Shown piece by piece: positions 22,560-34,795 of a stretch of 64,000 nucleotides of DNA. The notes below the pieces were generated by a model. That model did not search any database. It saw only the letters and a program-made list of their open reading frames with translations, and was not told where the DNA came from. Where the stretch lies: positions 1-64,000 of the forward strand of contig JASANG010002808.1 of NCBI GenBank assembly GCA_030248215.1. Direction: 5' to 3'. Made by a program: the position numbers and the translations under genes. The stretch is from Enoplolaimus lenunculus (taxonomy: Eukaryota > Nematoda > Enoplea > Enoplida > Thoracostomopsidae). Positions within the stretch are counted from its first letter, which is position 1. The number at the start of each line of letters is the position of its first letter.

Positions 22560-22870
22560 AAGAGTGCATAATGCAAAAGTGTGCAACTCTTTGGGTTCCG
22601 CCTGGTACAAAATGTACCACCGGGTTGCGTTTTTGGTCGCCCCCTTGTTTAAAGGGGAGTCGATGTCCTATGCAATAACCCTAAATTAAATTATAAGTAA
22701 GCGAAGCAATTTGTTGCCGGATGCATAAAGTGGCATGGTTCGCATAGGTTATACCCCCTCTAAATAAAGGAAGGGGTAGGGCAAAATGCAACGCGTGCCG
22801 GGTACATTCTTTTCTAAACGGAATGTACCCAGTTGCATACTCTTGTTGAAGTATGCGTCATCCACTCTTG
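22560..22870 (+). mobile_element. Foldback element with inner GTACATT hairpins, copy 1
   Basis: Ends AAGAGTGCATAATGC and, inverted, CATCCACTCTTG. Just inside each end lies a second inverted module: GGTACAAAATGTACC on the left and GGGTACATTC..GAATGTACCC on the right. Further in are GTTGCGTTTTTGGTC and its counterpart. The copy at 56071-56395 has the same parts in opposite orientation; fragments are at 24160 and 61570. No frame. Confidence 0.7.
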
Positions 22871-23099
22871 TTATTACTGAAATGCAGTTTATGCGTACTT
22901 AATGCTAAACATAAAGTTTTATTGTACCTCGCTTTAAATTTTCATTAAATTGCAAATTTTGACTTCACTAGTTAAACATAAATAAGCGACTCAAAAGGAA
23001 GGCGAAATATTACAAAACCTTCCGTGTCAGATACCAACTCTCAATTAGAGCGCCAATATTAATAGAGTACCAATATTGCGTTTAAATACAACCCTACTG

Positions 23100-23333
23100 T
23101 CATAGGGATACGCTAGGCTCAGCTCCAAGATAAATGTTGCCATCTAAAGTCCTATTAACACGTGCAAGCTTTTGCAGCAAGAAGCCGCTGCTGTAACATC
23201 CACGAAATGCAGCTGCAAGTATTTGCATAGAATTATCACTTTCATTTGGAATCCTAACATAAATTTGTATGTAAGGTTTTCTAACGATTGCAGTAAATAT
23301 CATGCAGACGCTATAGATTGTAAGTTCAGCCAT
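23100..23333 (-). CDS. Small minus-strand open frame, 77 aa, doubtful
   Basis: Reading on the minus strand from the ATG at 23333 gives 77 residues of ordinary, balanced composition (MAELTIYSVCMIFTAIVRKP at the start, LQKLARVNRTLDGNIYLG later), unlike the random frames around it. No family is recognised. It lies inside an intron of the + strand gene. An upstream piece near 23425 repeats its GCTTGCACG words, hinting at a duplicated or retrotransposed fragment. It may be an old coding remnant. Confidence 0.2.
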   Translation of the reverse strand: MAELTIYSVCMIFTAIVRKPYIQIYVRIPNESDNSMQILAAAFRGCYSSGFLLQKLARVNRTLDGNIYLGAEPSVSL

Positions 23334-24159
23334 TGATGATGAATTAATTGGTGCAAGGCTATTCACCTGAATAATTTGCAGCTGCAGTAACTTCAAAACT
23401 ATTTTGAGACTGAATTTGCATATACAGTTGCGCGTGCAAGCTTTTTCAGCAAAAATTGCAAGTATAAATAGGGATTAAATGAATCTTGGTTTCCCATGTG
23501 AGTATTGTATGTATCACCTGAATATGCATGGTATCTCTGACATGTTATGCTAACAACGTGTCCTATTAAAAATACTTTGTTCTAGAAGCATTATGAATTA
23601 ACGTAAACAATAGTTTCGCCTTAGGACAACTACATTCTAACCGCTATTAGTCTTCCGGTCTGACGAAAAACATGAATAATTATTAATTGAAAAGTTTCAA
23701 ATAGTTTCTTTATCAAATCACTTCAAATCTAGCTAAATGTGAATTCTGATTTGTTTAAAAAATTATTCAACAGTGGTCACGAGTGTCATACGCTTTGTCT
23801 GTACGATATTTGATATTGAGCTGATTAATCCCAGTATTTGCTCTTAAAATAATTTGTGTTATACTGAAATTCTTAGAAAATTTATACTGCTTTAATCGAT
23901 ATCTTACGCGGAAAAGCTGTTTTGTCGAATGTTTCAAGCCAAGCTTGTATTAATGATAGCTTTCAAGATAATATCTTGAAACTTAGAAGACGCAGGTGAA
24001 TAATCTAACTATCCGCTCGAAAGATTTATTAATGTATTACCTAGACTTCATCCCAAAAAAACAGAAAATAACGAACTTTTTTTACTGCACCGTTCCCACA
24101 AATTTTTTGTTCAGACCATAATTTTGCAGCTTTAGTAAAAAGGTGTTAGTTACCTGATA

Positions 24160-24365
24160 CTAGCGTTTGCATCTCTTGTAGTTCCGCATGCTACTAAATG
24201 TACCACCGAACGTTGTATTTTTGATCATCCATCTTTTATATGGAGGGGGTCGCTATAACATGCAGTACCACCAAAATTTAACTAAACGCGGAAAATTGTT
24301 GATGCCGTATACGTAGTGTTCTGGTTCGCACAAATTGTACTGCACTAAAAACACTTTTAAACTGC
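24160..24365 (+). mobile_element. Diverged fragment of the foldback family
   Basis: The ordered words AATGTACCACCG, TTGTATTTTTGATC, GGAGGGGG and TGGTTCGCAC match the family at 22560. Ends are lost. Confidence 0.4.
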
Positions 24366-25064
24366 ATCTCGCAAAAAATCAGACGGATTTGCCCACGGTA
24401 GAATAAAAACTGAGCATCATCGGTTTGGTTCGCAATACGTTGATCTGAAAAACAAATGCCATTTTGTGATTTATTGTTTGTCACCCTTGATCAAATAGTA
24501 TATACTGACAGTATGCTGTATTTATTTTGACAATTTGTTGATAAATTATTTCCGTTCTCCAGCACAAGTGTCGTATAGGCAGATCAAACTGGTTGTCAAG
24601 AAGATAGCATAGGAAAAAAAAGTTAAATCTTCCCATTTCTGCAAACCTACAATCGGAACAACAACAATCTGTATCAATATAGTTTGACGTCTTTTGTGCC
24701 GGTTTTTTTGGTTCCCGAAAATGTACTAAATTGTTACAGTTCAGTTTTTGTGTCGCAACAAGGAAATGTAGCGTGTTCTAAAAGTTGTTGCGCCATGTTT
24801 CGGGTTTGGGAGCGTCAGAGATTTATACATATTACAGGTATCTGCAAAGGGTAATAGTTATTTGTCCGAAAAAGCATGCTTGTTTCGTAAAGGAAATCTT
24901 TGATAATAACCTGTCAAGCACAAATGTAGCAAGTACTGTTGTCCTGTTGTGAAAAGTTTGTGCAGTTAAGCGGCAACAAAATATCACCAAGAATGAAAAA
25001 GTTTTCAAAAGTTCACTAAAAATACTATTAACACATTTTGCTCAAGCCAAGACCTTATTTTAGT

Positions 25065-25262
25065 CGCAACCACAGTCAGAGTTGCGATCCCGTAGCGAAA
25101 AGGAGCCAGGGGGCTCTTCCCCTCCCCTGGCAAAATGTTGGCTCCCCCGTGAAAATTTTTCAACCTTGCTTGTAAGTCAACGAAAACCCTTATATGTCCA
25201 TCCTGAAAAAGTTGTAGCCGCCCCCCGCAGCTACGTGAGCTGGTTACGGGCCTGGAGCTGGA
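25065..25262 (+). repeat. Dispersed GTAGCC/CTTGTAAGTC repeat, GC-richer copy
   Basis: Contains CCCGTAGC near the left, CCCCTCCCCTGGC, GAAAATTTTTCAACCTTGCT, TATGTCCATCCTGAAAAAG and a right end GAGCTGGTTACGGGCC that inverts the left end. The short frames it carries on both strands are a by-product of GC content. Confidence 0.55.
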
Positions 25263-25966
25263 TAAGCGGACGTGCCCAAGAATACTAAATAATAAGTAAT
25301 GAATAACACCTAACAATAATAACAGATTCTTTAGGTTATGACTGAATAATGTTTTTTGAATTATACCAATTTCTTTATTAAAAATGCTAAAAATGTCAAT
25401 AGAACCACAATAGTATAGGATTTCACTACACGGTTGAACCAGAATATTTAAATCCCTGAGGTAAAGGCGCTATATTTACTTTGGCCAAGCTTCATGATAA
25501 ACGAATTTATTGTCAACATAGTGTTATATAAATTTTCAACACAAAATGACCGGCTATAACGTAGTAAAGCTTCCGTATGCAACCTGATATCCACCCGCTT
25601 AGGATTTAGTGGTTGTAGAAAATTTTGCTCCAAAGTTATAATAGAATTGTGAACAATTAAAAATATGATGAAATTGTAGATAAGCCAAATCTAAAGGCAG
25701 TAGCCTGAATGTGCTAACGAATTAGAATGATTGAAACGTTTTCCAGTTTGAAGCCAGTTTTAAAATAGTGAAATTTCAATAAGGTTTTATAATACTTCGG
25801 CGTATCCTACAACTTCAAGTGAAAAGTTTTATGCACCCTCATTGCGCAACTTTATAACAAATTTTGGCAGATAATACTAGAATGACTGCAAGCTCTGCTG
25901 CACATCCTATACTTACCAATATTCTTTGAAAAGTGTACCATGTAGGGTCGCTAAAAGCATTCGACG

Positions 25967-26344
25967 CAATATGTAAATCGGATATTCATTTCAGTTTTCG
26001 TTTTCGACAAAAATGGATGTCCGTTTCCGTTATGCAAATACCGAAAATTCTGTCGTTTTTGTTCATAAAATTATTTAAAAATCACGTGTAAAACTCACAG
26101 TTTTTAACTACAAATATACTGCAATGTATGAAATTCATCCAATATCTTAAAAAATTTTGGTGCATCCGCTATTTTTTGCGTAAAATTTTAGAAAATGTGG
26201 CGAATATTTGTAGGCTTCAATTGTGTTGACAGAAAAATAAAACATCTTTGAAACTTTTATACTTCAATAGCCGATTTTCGTTACTTTGATCGCTATCCGT
26301 TTCCTTTTGCATTTTCGTTATTTTTACTATTCGTTTACACCCTG
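25967..26344 (+). mobile_element. hAT-like MITE, about 378 bp
   Basis: The right end TTCGTTTACACCCTG is typical of the family; the left end CAATATGTAAATCGG is worn. The flanks ATTCGACG and ATTCACAG share 5 of 8 positions, compatible with an old 8-bp duplication. The interior includes CTTCAATTGTGTTGAC. Confidence 0.6.
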
Positions 26345-28100
26345 ATTCACAGAGAGCTGGGTACCACAGAGCTAATGACACATTGATTTCAATGTGAAAC
26401 TAATAAGTTTTTATACCTCGTTGATGCTTCTTAAAAATGTCTAGCAAAGATTGAAAGAAGTCTTATTGCCGGTTGGGAGGAATACGTCACCTGTCACTGC
26501 ACACTTTAGAGTCCCTGATATCGGCAGCCGAACCGCTTTGGAAAATTAATTTAAGTCACTACAGATCCATATGAAGCCAGATGAGCCATTTTGGGAATGA
26601 ATTCAAATGGAAAATTTTGTAATTACTCTATGTAACTCACCTTAACGTATACAGACGACACCGAACTAACCGTGCAACTATCATTTCATTTTGGTTAAAT
26701 ATAATTTTATGCGTTTTTTGACGTTTAAGATCGAAAAGGTTAATCTAAAGTCCGTTCAACGTGATATTCTTGTCTCTTTGAAAAGTTCCGGAAGAAATCG
26801 TTCCGTCAATCTCTCGTCTTGTATCCGCCCTTGCTCTGCAGTCATACCATTGTAGCTACGTCATTAATTATTTTCGCCGCAAAAGAAGCAACAGCTGAAC
26901 CGTTCATATCTTATGTATGAAATAAGTTTTTATGGCATTGCTTTTAAAATCTAGCAACTTTTCTATATTACAGTTGACATGTGTCAATGGGCAAAAAACA
27001 CCCAAAACCATGCAGTGTTTAACGCATGATTACACCTGTCAGTTGCGTTCCCGTGATAATTATTATTGGGTTTCGCTGTTGGCTTTTGAGTGCGACAATT
27101 TTGTGGCGTTGTTGTACGCAAACCTTTGGATCTTGGCTATTTGACAGTCGCATACTACAGTACAGTCTTTCGTTTTGAGGTAAATTTAATTACATTTTGT
27201 TTGATGATGTGTGTGTCCCTGAGCAGTATGTACACGCTTATTCGAATTGTTGGTTCTCAATCAGAGACAGTCAGTCGGTTATACGGTATTTTTTCTTTTT
27301 ACGGTGTCAAACACGGAAAAATGATGGATTTCTGGACCAGTATGATATTGTGCGTTTAATTGAAACTAATAAAAAACACACATTGTTTCCACTACGATTT
27401 TGAATTTTACTACAAAATTTAAACAATTTTTTCAAAATTCTGTAACGCTGAAATCACGACCGTAGCCAGGATTTTTAATTTTGAGTCGCGCGACGCTGCG
27501 ATGCCGGCACCCAGCACCGCGATGCCGGCATCCAGCCTCGCGTGTCGTATGTAATATTCCGGAGAAAATTTAAGTATGCTTAAAAAGTTTCCGGTGATAC
27601 CTACTTTCGCATTCAAGCGTGTAAATCTGTTATTGTTTGGTCAATTGTTCAATGCATTTTAATTTCATTTTCAAATCAAATTAAATAAATTGACAATATC
27701 AAAACAACAAAAACAAGTTTTTAGAAGCCCTGGTCTGTATTGTCAAATGACGACAGCACTTTATTGCCATGCTGGGATAGAATTTTGGCAATGGCGGATC
27801 TCGGGACAGTTCAATGGACGCAAGTGAACCCCTTTCATATTAAGTAAAAAATTTAGAAAATATAAATTGAAAAGTGTTGCAACTGGGACGATATCTGTGT
27901 AGTGTATGTGTTGACAAACTATCGCTTAGCTTCATGGTATCTAAACATATACATACCCTGAATTTTTCTAGATCCGCCCGCAATTTTGGAACCAACAAAG
28001 CACGTTAAGAACCTGCATAGCGTATAAATACCACTGCAGCATTAGTTAATTTTGTTTTGTTTCCGAAACTTCGCCTGATTTTCTAGTTAAACATTATAAG

Positions 28101-28327
28101 TTAACCCTTTAACTCATAGAGTATGCTATGAGCAACTAAATTCAAGTAACATACGAGCAACACAGACATTGTGAGCAATACATTAGAGCCCCCTCGGTCT
28201 TGAGCGTCGTGCTCCTACAGCTGAATGATTATCGTAAACGCATGCAACTCGAGAGACTGGGGATCGAATCTTACCTTGAAATTACATTCCATATGAAATT
28301 GAAAATATTCATGTGAGAAAGGGTTAA
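28101..28327 (+). mobile_element. Composite of terminal inverted repeats and tRNA-like promoter, copy 1
   Basis: Begins TTAACCCTTTAACTCAT and ends with the inverse-type ATGTGAGAAAGGGTTAA. Inside, on the + strand, GCTCCTACAGCTGAATGATT (A-box-like) is followed about 55 bases later by GGGGATCGAATCTTACC (B-box-like). Same layout as the copies at 42639 and 48124. Confidence 0.65.
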
Positions 28328-30279
28328 GGGCCAACAGTGGTTTCTTGACAAACTTGTGACGGAGGGCTCGTTGGCGCAGAAGCCAGACGCAATTTTAGTA
28401 CTAAAGCTTAAATACAAAGTTTTGGTTTTGATTCCCGATGAGAGGCTTTGGAAGGGGTGAGTTCCCTTGGATCCGCCAGAGAAATGCAACTTCTATCGAT
28501 GATTATTAATAGGTGGTATACACAATTGATTATTTATATACTTTCTTTTGTTTTAGGGCAATATTGCAAATGAGCAAACGTTAGATAGTACACTTTTCAT
28601 GTCTAACCCCTGGGCATGCGTTACAGAAATGTTTTCTATTTTTGAATACTTGAAAGCTATATTTATATCGCTTCTAAGTTGAATTTTTGTATTTTTGCTA
28701 TATCGATTATACAATTGGGCTCAGGTTGTCGTTTGCATCACATGGGCAACGCATTCGACGTCCTATCGCGAATGAACTTAGGCCATTTGAAGTTTTTGCT
28801 AGCCTGGTAACCAGAAATTACAAGTAAATGGGGTAGAAATTTTTTGTGGCAAGGAAAAGTTAACCTAACATAGAAATCTTTCAATCCATCGAAAATACGT
28901 TCTGCCAGGTGGGCGAAAATGTTTGAACACGAACAGCACGTCCCTGGACCTTCTTACATACGGCCATAATTTGCAACTGAATAGTTGTGTTAGTAAATGC
29001 TGCAAGTTGTCGAAATAATATACCATTTTAGATATTTTACTAAAAACAGATTACTATCATTGACGATACATACAATGCGTATTTGAGAATACCACACTTT
29101 GTCTGCTTTAAAATTCACACAATTGTTAGCTCATTATTTGCCGACATATATACCTCTTCGGGCCTGAGCCAAACACTATAATTATGGCGCATTCGAGCAG
29201 AATAAATATTTATTTTTCGCATTTAATAGTCTCCTTCATTGTCTTTTTTTAAAAACTAACAACTACATTAATTTCGAAAATTGGATTTAGGGTGCAGCTA
29301 AAATACAACGACTCTGCTACGGTTTTGACGACTGTTTTTTGGGTTTAACAATTTAGTCAAACGAAATATTAAGGCTGAAAACGGAACTACAGTTGAAAAC
29401 GTTTAGCGAACTGTAGTTGGTCAAAGTTGCCAATCAAAAGTGCATGACTTTCAAGTTAGAAAAGAAGATTATACGTACTAGAAGCATAATCTGTAAATAT
29501 GAGTGCGTCACATGCTTGCTTTCGTTAGATTTAGTGTTTCTGTGAAGATTTTTTGGCAAAACCTTGTTGAATAATTTTGCAAAACAATTTACGTTAACAA
29601 CATTTCATTAATGATTTAAAATTTAAGTAATTTTTTGCCGTTTTAAGAATTGATTCGTTTGAAAAATCACGCGATATTCTCGATGTTCCAAGTTTGAATA
29701 ATTCACCAGTAATCTTGATATTCTTCGTTTAAGATTGTGAGTCCGTTTTTCTAAACCTATTTACAGTTGTTTTGGTTTTTTAGAAACAACCCTGGGGAAA
29801 ACTGGCTGGTGGTTGGTAGCGGTAACACTGTAGGTTACGAAAATAAATTATTGAGAATTTATTAAATTCTTTAAATGAATTTTCACAAGTGAACGCTATT
29901 TTGGAATGCTAAACGCCTTCAGCAAAATTTTAATTGAATACTTCAACAAATTTTGTTTCCTAAAATAAAATTTGACAGAGTTTCAAATCGCTTTGGGGCA
30001 TCGTTCATACCCAATTTGTTTCATATAAGGAATGATTGGTCGTCGTATTTGGGTGCTTTGTGTCTATCGGTAATCGAAGGTGCTACGTAGCAAAAGATTT
30101 GCGGTATAAGCAAGAAATGAGACTATTTGACTTGTGAAAAAGTTTATTTCATATGTCTCAAGCTGTAATGAGCGCGCTTCGCAGAAGCAACGTCCGAAAA
30201 AATAGTTAGCTAACTGCGTAATTATATAAATATTTCTGCAACGGTATTGCTGTCATATTTGTATGGTTGGTGTTTAGCA

Positions 30280-31050
30280 AGGTTCGAACGAAAATCCGAT
30301 TCCGGCTAAAATTCCTAACCAATTTGGGTTCCGATTCCGATTCCGACTGGCTTCAATTTCCGATGCCGAAATTCCGGGTTTTCAGTTATGACTTTTAAGC
30401 TGATTGGACTTAGATTTGCACTTTTCGCTTGTTTGCAAATCTGTTTGTTTTTGTTAGTAAGTATTGTTAGTAGCAGAGTAAATTATTCCGCTGATTGTCA
30501 AAATGTGATTGCAATTGAAAACTTTAGCTTTACTTTTAAACGATTAAAAAAATCTAAACTTAAAACTCTACTTCATAGCGGCAAGCAGTGATGTTAGCCA
30601 CACTAGTTCTCAAATATAGCTCGATATTTGGTCCAACAGTATCCTTACTGTAGTGAAAACGACGCTCCAGTGAATTGGTTCATGTTCAAAAATCTGGTTC
30701 CTGTTATTTATGATTTCATCAGAGTTGATATTTAAAGTTTTAAATGCTCAAAATGCTTAACTGCATTTAAACTTAAAGCCAAGTTGTTCCTGTGCTTTGA
30801 GAATTGACAGGCTGCTCTCAGAATTGGCAGGCCTCCATTAATATAATGTTACAGGTTAGTAGATCGCTAATACAGTCAGCTATACAAGCAATTTTTACTG
30901 AAACTGTGGTGAACAATGCAGACAAACATACTGCAACAAAAACAAAAAGTCATACGCTTTAGTTTTTGATATAACTACTGAAACAAATTCCGATTCCGAT
31001 TCCGGTTCAGACAAAAAAATTTGATTCCGACTCTGATTTCCTCTTTATGG
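30280..31050. repeat. Element bounded by CCGATT-rich ends
   Basis: Runs of TTCCGATTCCGATTCCG occur at 30330-30350 and 30988-31005, with related CCG words outside each. The 640 bp between holds no gene. Possibly one MITE with subterminal repeats, or two fragments of the hAT-like family, whose ends are also CCG-rich. Confidence 0.35.
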
Positions 31051-31282
31051 GTCATCCACGTTATACTATCTACGCTACTGTAAAAAAAGTCCACACACTT
31101 GGCTGCAATGGCGGTACAAAACAATATGGTTTATATGATATTAGGACTTAACAGTGAGTATGCTAAGCTGAAGTGTTTTGAAGGCAGCCCCATCGGATGG
31201 AGTAGGGATTATGTGAACACTATTTTGACACAGTGTGTGACAAGAAGAGTTGTTCGCACAGACTTTGTATAGCCGCTAAACG

Positions 31283-31465
31283 AATCAACAATTCGTCGCT
31301 CGACATATCGTCAACCCCGACAACTTGTCGCCCAGACAACTCATCGACACCGGCAAATTGTCGCCTCGACAGCTTGTTGCCTAGACTACTCGTCACGTCC
31401 ACGAGCTGTCAACCTACTGGCTGGCGACATGTGGTGTGGTCGACGAGTTGTCGGGGTCGACGAGT
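31283..31465. repeat. Cluster of GACAACTTGTCG-type palindromes
   Basis: At least six diverged units of about 17 bp resembling CCGACAACTTGTCGCC follow each other, and the cluster ends with CGACGAGTTGTCGGGG, the inverse of CCCCGACAACTTGTCG near its start. It lies about 450 bp upstream of exon 1b. Most likely a foldback MITE. Confidence 0.55.
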
Positions 31466-31904
31466 TAAAACCACAAATTTGTTGGTTTGAGTTGGGGAAA
31501 AATCTGCTAAGAGGCTCTGTAGTGTCATTGTTACATGAATTTAATCTCAGAGGTTTGGTTCAGAATTAACGCTATACACATTTGAAACTGTATCAAGCAA
31601 AACAACAAAATACAAACCTACCATATATATGTCGTAGCCCAAGTCTTAATTCATCTCAATTCCGAATTGGGCTGCTACATTATATACAGGAATAATTTTG
31701 AGACCAAAAAAGTAGGCATTAAGCAAGTTCTTATCGAGCCAAAACAGTGAAGAAATTGCAAACAGCATGCTATGTTTGGTAGCTCAATGTTACCCTAGAA
31801 GTTTTTACGCATAGCCGAACTATATTTTTGGCGATTACCTACACAGATACAATTTTGAGTAAGATTAAAAAAGCTAATTCTAAAGCTAAAAATACTAGCT
31901 GACA

Positions 31905-31909
31905 TTTAG
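31905..31909 (+). other. rph3a: Splice acceptor with no matching upstream coding exon
   Basis: TTTAG at 31905-31909 comes 26 bases before the exon 1b ATG. Joining exon 1a here would put the reading frame into an early stop, so the site must serve a non-coding leader exon, or a trans-spliced leader if the species uses one, or be unused. The pyrimidine tract before it is weak. Confidence 0.25.
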
Positions 31910-31935
31910 CTCCTTTTTCTACAAATTTAATCGCC

Positions 31936-33215
31936 ATGACTCATTTCTCACAACAATCAGCCGATTACGCACTTCGGCGTAAATCAGTCGCCGGTCCTTA
32001 CCTCCTAACACCTATTTCTACAAGAAACCATTTTCCTGTTGGTGGGGATCGAAAAATATCTGATACCCAAGTGATGACAAATCATTGGCAGACAGACCCT
32101 AATTATCAACAATATGTTACCAGGCATAAATGTAGTCATTCCGATACACTTGCGGTACATGGCGAAAATGTTATTTTGAATAGTCATGAGCCGAACCGTC
32201 CACCTGCACTGCCTCACATGCTGCATTTGCCTCGAAGATCTGCGAGTACTCGGAAATATTCAGCCCTGCATCCATCGGAAATTTACGCAAACCAGTGGGA
32301 CCAATTTCACCACGCTCAACAAACTTATGAAACACAAGGTGTTAATATTAGCTATGTCAGTCCTGTTGCTAATTTTGATCCTGTTCCATACAGTCCTCTA
32401 TGTAGACTGCCAAGGTATAACTCAGCGATGCCAGATCACAACGCACAGCCATTTCGTCAAATTTCTTACGCGGCACCATTTAGTCCATTTGACGCTCATA
32501 GGCCGTTATTAGATGGAGCATGGACTACACCATCGGCGGATGCCAGATTTACTGATTTACGTACTAGGAGGCCAAACTCGGCAAATGACTTGCCGCGACG
32601 TAGAGATATAATTATCGATCGAATTGAAAAATCTGTGGATTATTTAAATCATCCTGAAGAAGACATTTCGGCATTTGAGGGCAATAATCGGACGAACAGA
32701 CGTAAAGGAACTGATGTATCGTTTGAAGGGCCAGATTGGCAAGAAACAGAACAAGCACCCCCGAATAAGCTAAGCCTACCGGCGTGTTTGACATACTGTT
32801 GGACGTCAAAAAATCGTGATTGCAATCATACTGAAATTCGAAGCCAACCTGCAGAACAGCAAGCGCTCATCCATGGTAACCTCAAAGAAACTGATCAAGA
32901 AAACGAAAGGTCCACATCCGATAGTTTTCAAGATTTGTTCGCAGAAAACTGCGCTAACTCCGCTGGTGATCCGGACGCCATGATACAAAACAGAGATGTG
33001 GAATACGAATGCAAAAAAGAACAAGCGCACATGCAGCTGCAAGAAACTTATCATCAGCGGCAGAAAAGTCAGCAAAAACAGCATCTGCAACATCACCAAC
33101 AACATGAGCAACAAAAGCAACCGCCGCACAACGCAGAAGTTGAACCACACCAGCAACAGCAACAGCAACTGCAAAAGCGACAAGAACCATCACAGCAATC
33201 ACAACAACAACCACC

Positions 33216-33251
<36 letters not shown>

Positions 33252-33296
33252 ACCGCAACAACCGCAACAACAGCAACAGCCACAACAACCACAACC

Positions 33297-33338
<42 letters not shown>

Positions 33339-33725
33339 GCAACATAAACGGAACCAGTATTCACCACCGCCACAAACTCCAACACCAACGCTACCGCCTT
33401 GGATTTCACCCCGACGTAAAGTATCATCTAAACTCGATGTTTCTAGATCTCGATCAGGATTACCTCCAAAATATCAAAATCCACTTCCCCATCAGATAAC
33501 AACAGTACAAAATAGCGAAACTTTGTCTGTTGGTCAAAGATGCCAGAAACCGTGGAGCAATAGTCGATATTACGAGCGAAAATCAGAGGACATGGGATGG
33601 AACAATAGTTTTGAATACGATACCGGGACCGTTAGAAAGTATTCAGAGCGGTTACCCGGAGAATATTATTTGCATCGTATGCAGGGGTCAGCTAATGAAC
33701 AGTTTGGAACTTGGGTTCAAGAAAA
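31936..33725 (+). CDS. rph3a: Rabphilin homologue, alternative first coding exon 1b, Gln-rich (596 codons plus 2 bases)
   Basis: One long frame from the ATG at 31936 to a donor GAAAA/GTAAGA at 33726. It ends in phase 2 and fits the single leading base of the exon at 34796 (AA+A gives Lys). Residues 1-370 are polar and disordered with scattered Tyr, Pro, Arg and His and short basic clusters (LPRRRDIIIDRIEK). Residues about 370-475 are a Gln-rich domain of CAA/CAG codons with His and Pro interruptions and an uninterrupted run of 16 Gln. The last 120 residues are Pro/Ser/Arg-rich (SPPPQTPTPTLPPW). Such a tract is typical of aggregation-prone, prion-like scaffolds. No rabphilin motif lies within it; assignment follows from phase and 1.07 kb proximity to the zinc-finger exon. 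Confidence 0.75.
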
Positions 33726-33784
33726 GTAAGACAGAGATTCAAATACGTAAAAAATATGAAAACCGGGGATATTGTACGTCTATT

Positions 33785-33925
33785 GGGACCCGTAGCCAAA
33801 GGGTGCAGGGGGGAGGGGCTCAGATCCCTCCCCAGGAAAAATTTTGGTTTTCTTTGAAAAGTTTCAATTTCGCCTGTACGTCATCTAAAACACTTTTATA
33901 CCCGTCAAATTTTAAAATTTTTTGC
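33785..33925 (+). repeat. Dispersed GTAGCC/CTTGTAAGTC repeat
   Basis: CCCGTAGCC, a GGGGGGAGGGGCTCAG block, GAAAAATTTT, GCCTGTACGTCATC and TTTATACCCGTC appear in family order. No target duplication found. Confidence 0.5.
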
Positions 33926-34429
33926 TAATTTAAGCTGCGGACGGTTTTCCTAATCTTTCAACAAAATATTTTTCGGTCCCGAGGTTTCTAGCTGGCACCG
34001 AAAACATTCGTTTTGTGTCGAAAGTTAATCAAGTTTTTTATTATTCAACGCATGTTCGCAGCTGAGTTGACTGGTGCTAAATTTGCTATAATTGAAATAG
34101 TGTTTCATGACTTATTGGCGAATAACTGATTTAACGGGATGTCAACGTTTTAAGTCTGATGGTGAAAAACTTAGCACCATTCGATTCAGTTCCGAAAGCT
34201 GTGTCGAATGTTTTATAACAATGTTTTCGCCCCAATGGTGTGAGACTTTGGACCAAAATAAACGATTTTTTTTAAAATATAAATTAAATGTGGAAAACTC
34301 GAGGAAAGCCATGCGAAGCTCACACGTACAAAAAATTCTAAAATCCAGCCTTTTTCGGCAAACGCCGGCTGGCGTAACGGAAACGAGCCAACGAGACCAA
34401 AATATCTATGACATCTCCACTAAGCAGTG

Positions 34430-34545
34430 TATAATAAAACATCTTTTAGACTATTATACAGCAATACCCTTTTTCCGTTTCGTTTCTTTCACATTCCTAT
34501 TTCTTTCCGTTTCATTTATTCTTTACTATCCGCCCGCACGCTGCT
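34430..34545 (+). mobile_element. Fragment of the hAT-like MITE family
   Basis: AATAAAACATCTTTTAGAC, TTTCCGTTTC and the end-like TTTACTATCCGCCCGCACG match the right half of the elements at 10528 and 21424. Left end missing. Confidence 0.5.
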
Positions 34546-34795
34546 ATTACTTCCGCAATACGTGGTTGCCTGATACTTGACGCACAACCGTATTGCATTT
34601 ACTGACACGCGATTCCCAACAGAATGTATGATAATTAGAGATGGTTACGAGAAGCTCATGTAAGTATGCAAAATTTTTAAAAATACTATTCTTTTTGCGC
34701 AAGCGCCGACTGGGGAACTTAACGAAAAACAGCCATCTTGTTGTTCAAACCGCTAATGTATGCAAATTTTATATTCATTTTTATTTCAATTTTAG

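Larger units (their letters stand above)
19141..31909 (+). other. Long intron or inter-promoter region
   Basis: About 12.8 kb between exon 1a and exon 1b. It holds no exon whose phase fits both neighbours. Listed repeats inside: a dispersed GTAGCC-type repeat (19160, 25065), hAT-like MITEs (21424, 25967), an ATT microsatellite (22456), foldback elements (22560, 24160), a tRNA-like composite (28101), a CCGATT-rich element (30280) and a palindrome cluster (31283). One small minus-strand frame (23100-23333) is noted separately. Confidence 0.5.
33726..34795 (+). other. Intron between exon 1b and the zinc-finger exon
   Basis: About 1.07 kb. Contains a dispersed GTAGCC repeat (33785-33925) and a right-end fragment of the hAT-like MITE family (34430-34545). 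No other exon seen. Confidence 0.6.

Noticed and set aside
32954-33427. 157-codon minus-strand frame rich in valine
   Set aside because: It is the complement of the CAA/CAG repeat in exon 1b; the Val runs come from GTT/GTG and there is no other coding sign.
32996-33499. 167-codon + strand frame of Asn runs overlapping exon 1b
   Set aside because: Second frame of the same trinucleotide repeat; exon 1b spans more, starts with ATG and ends at a donor.
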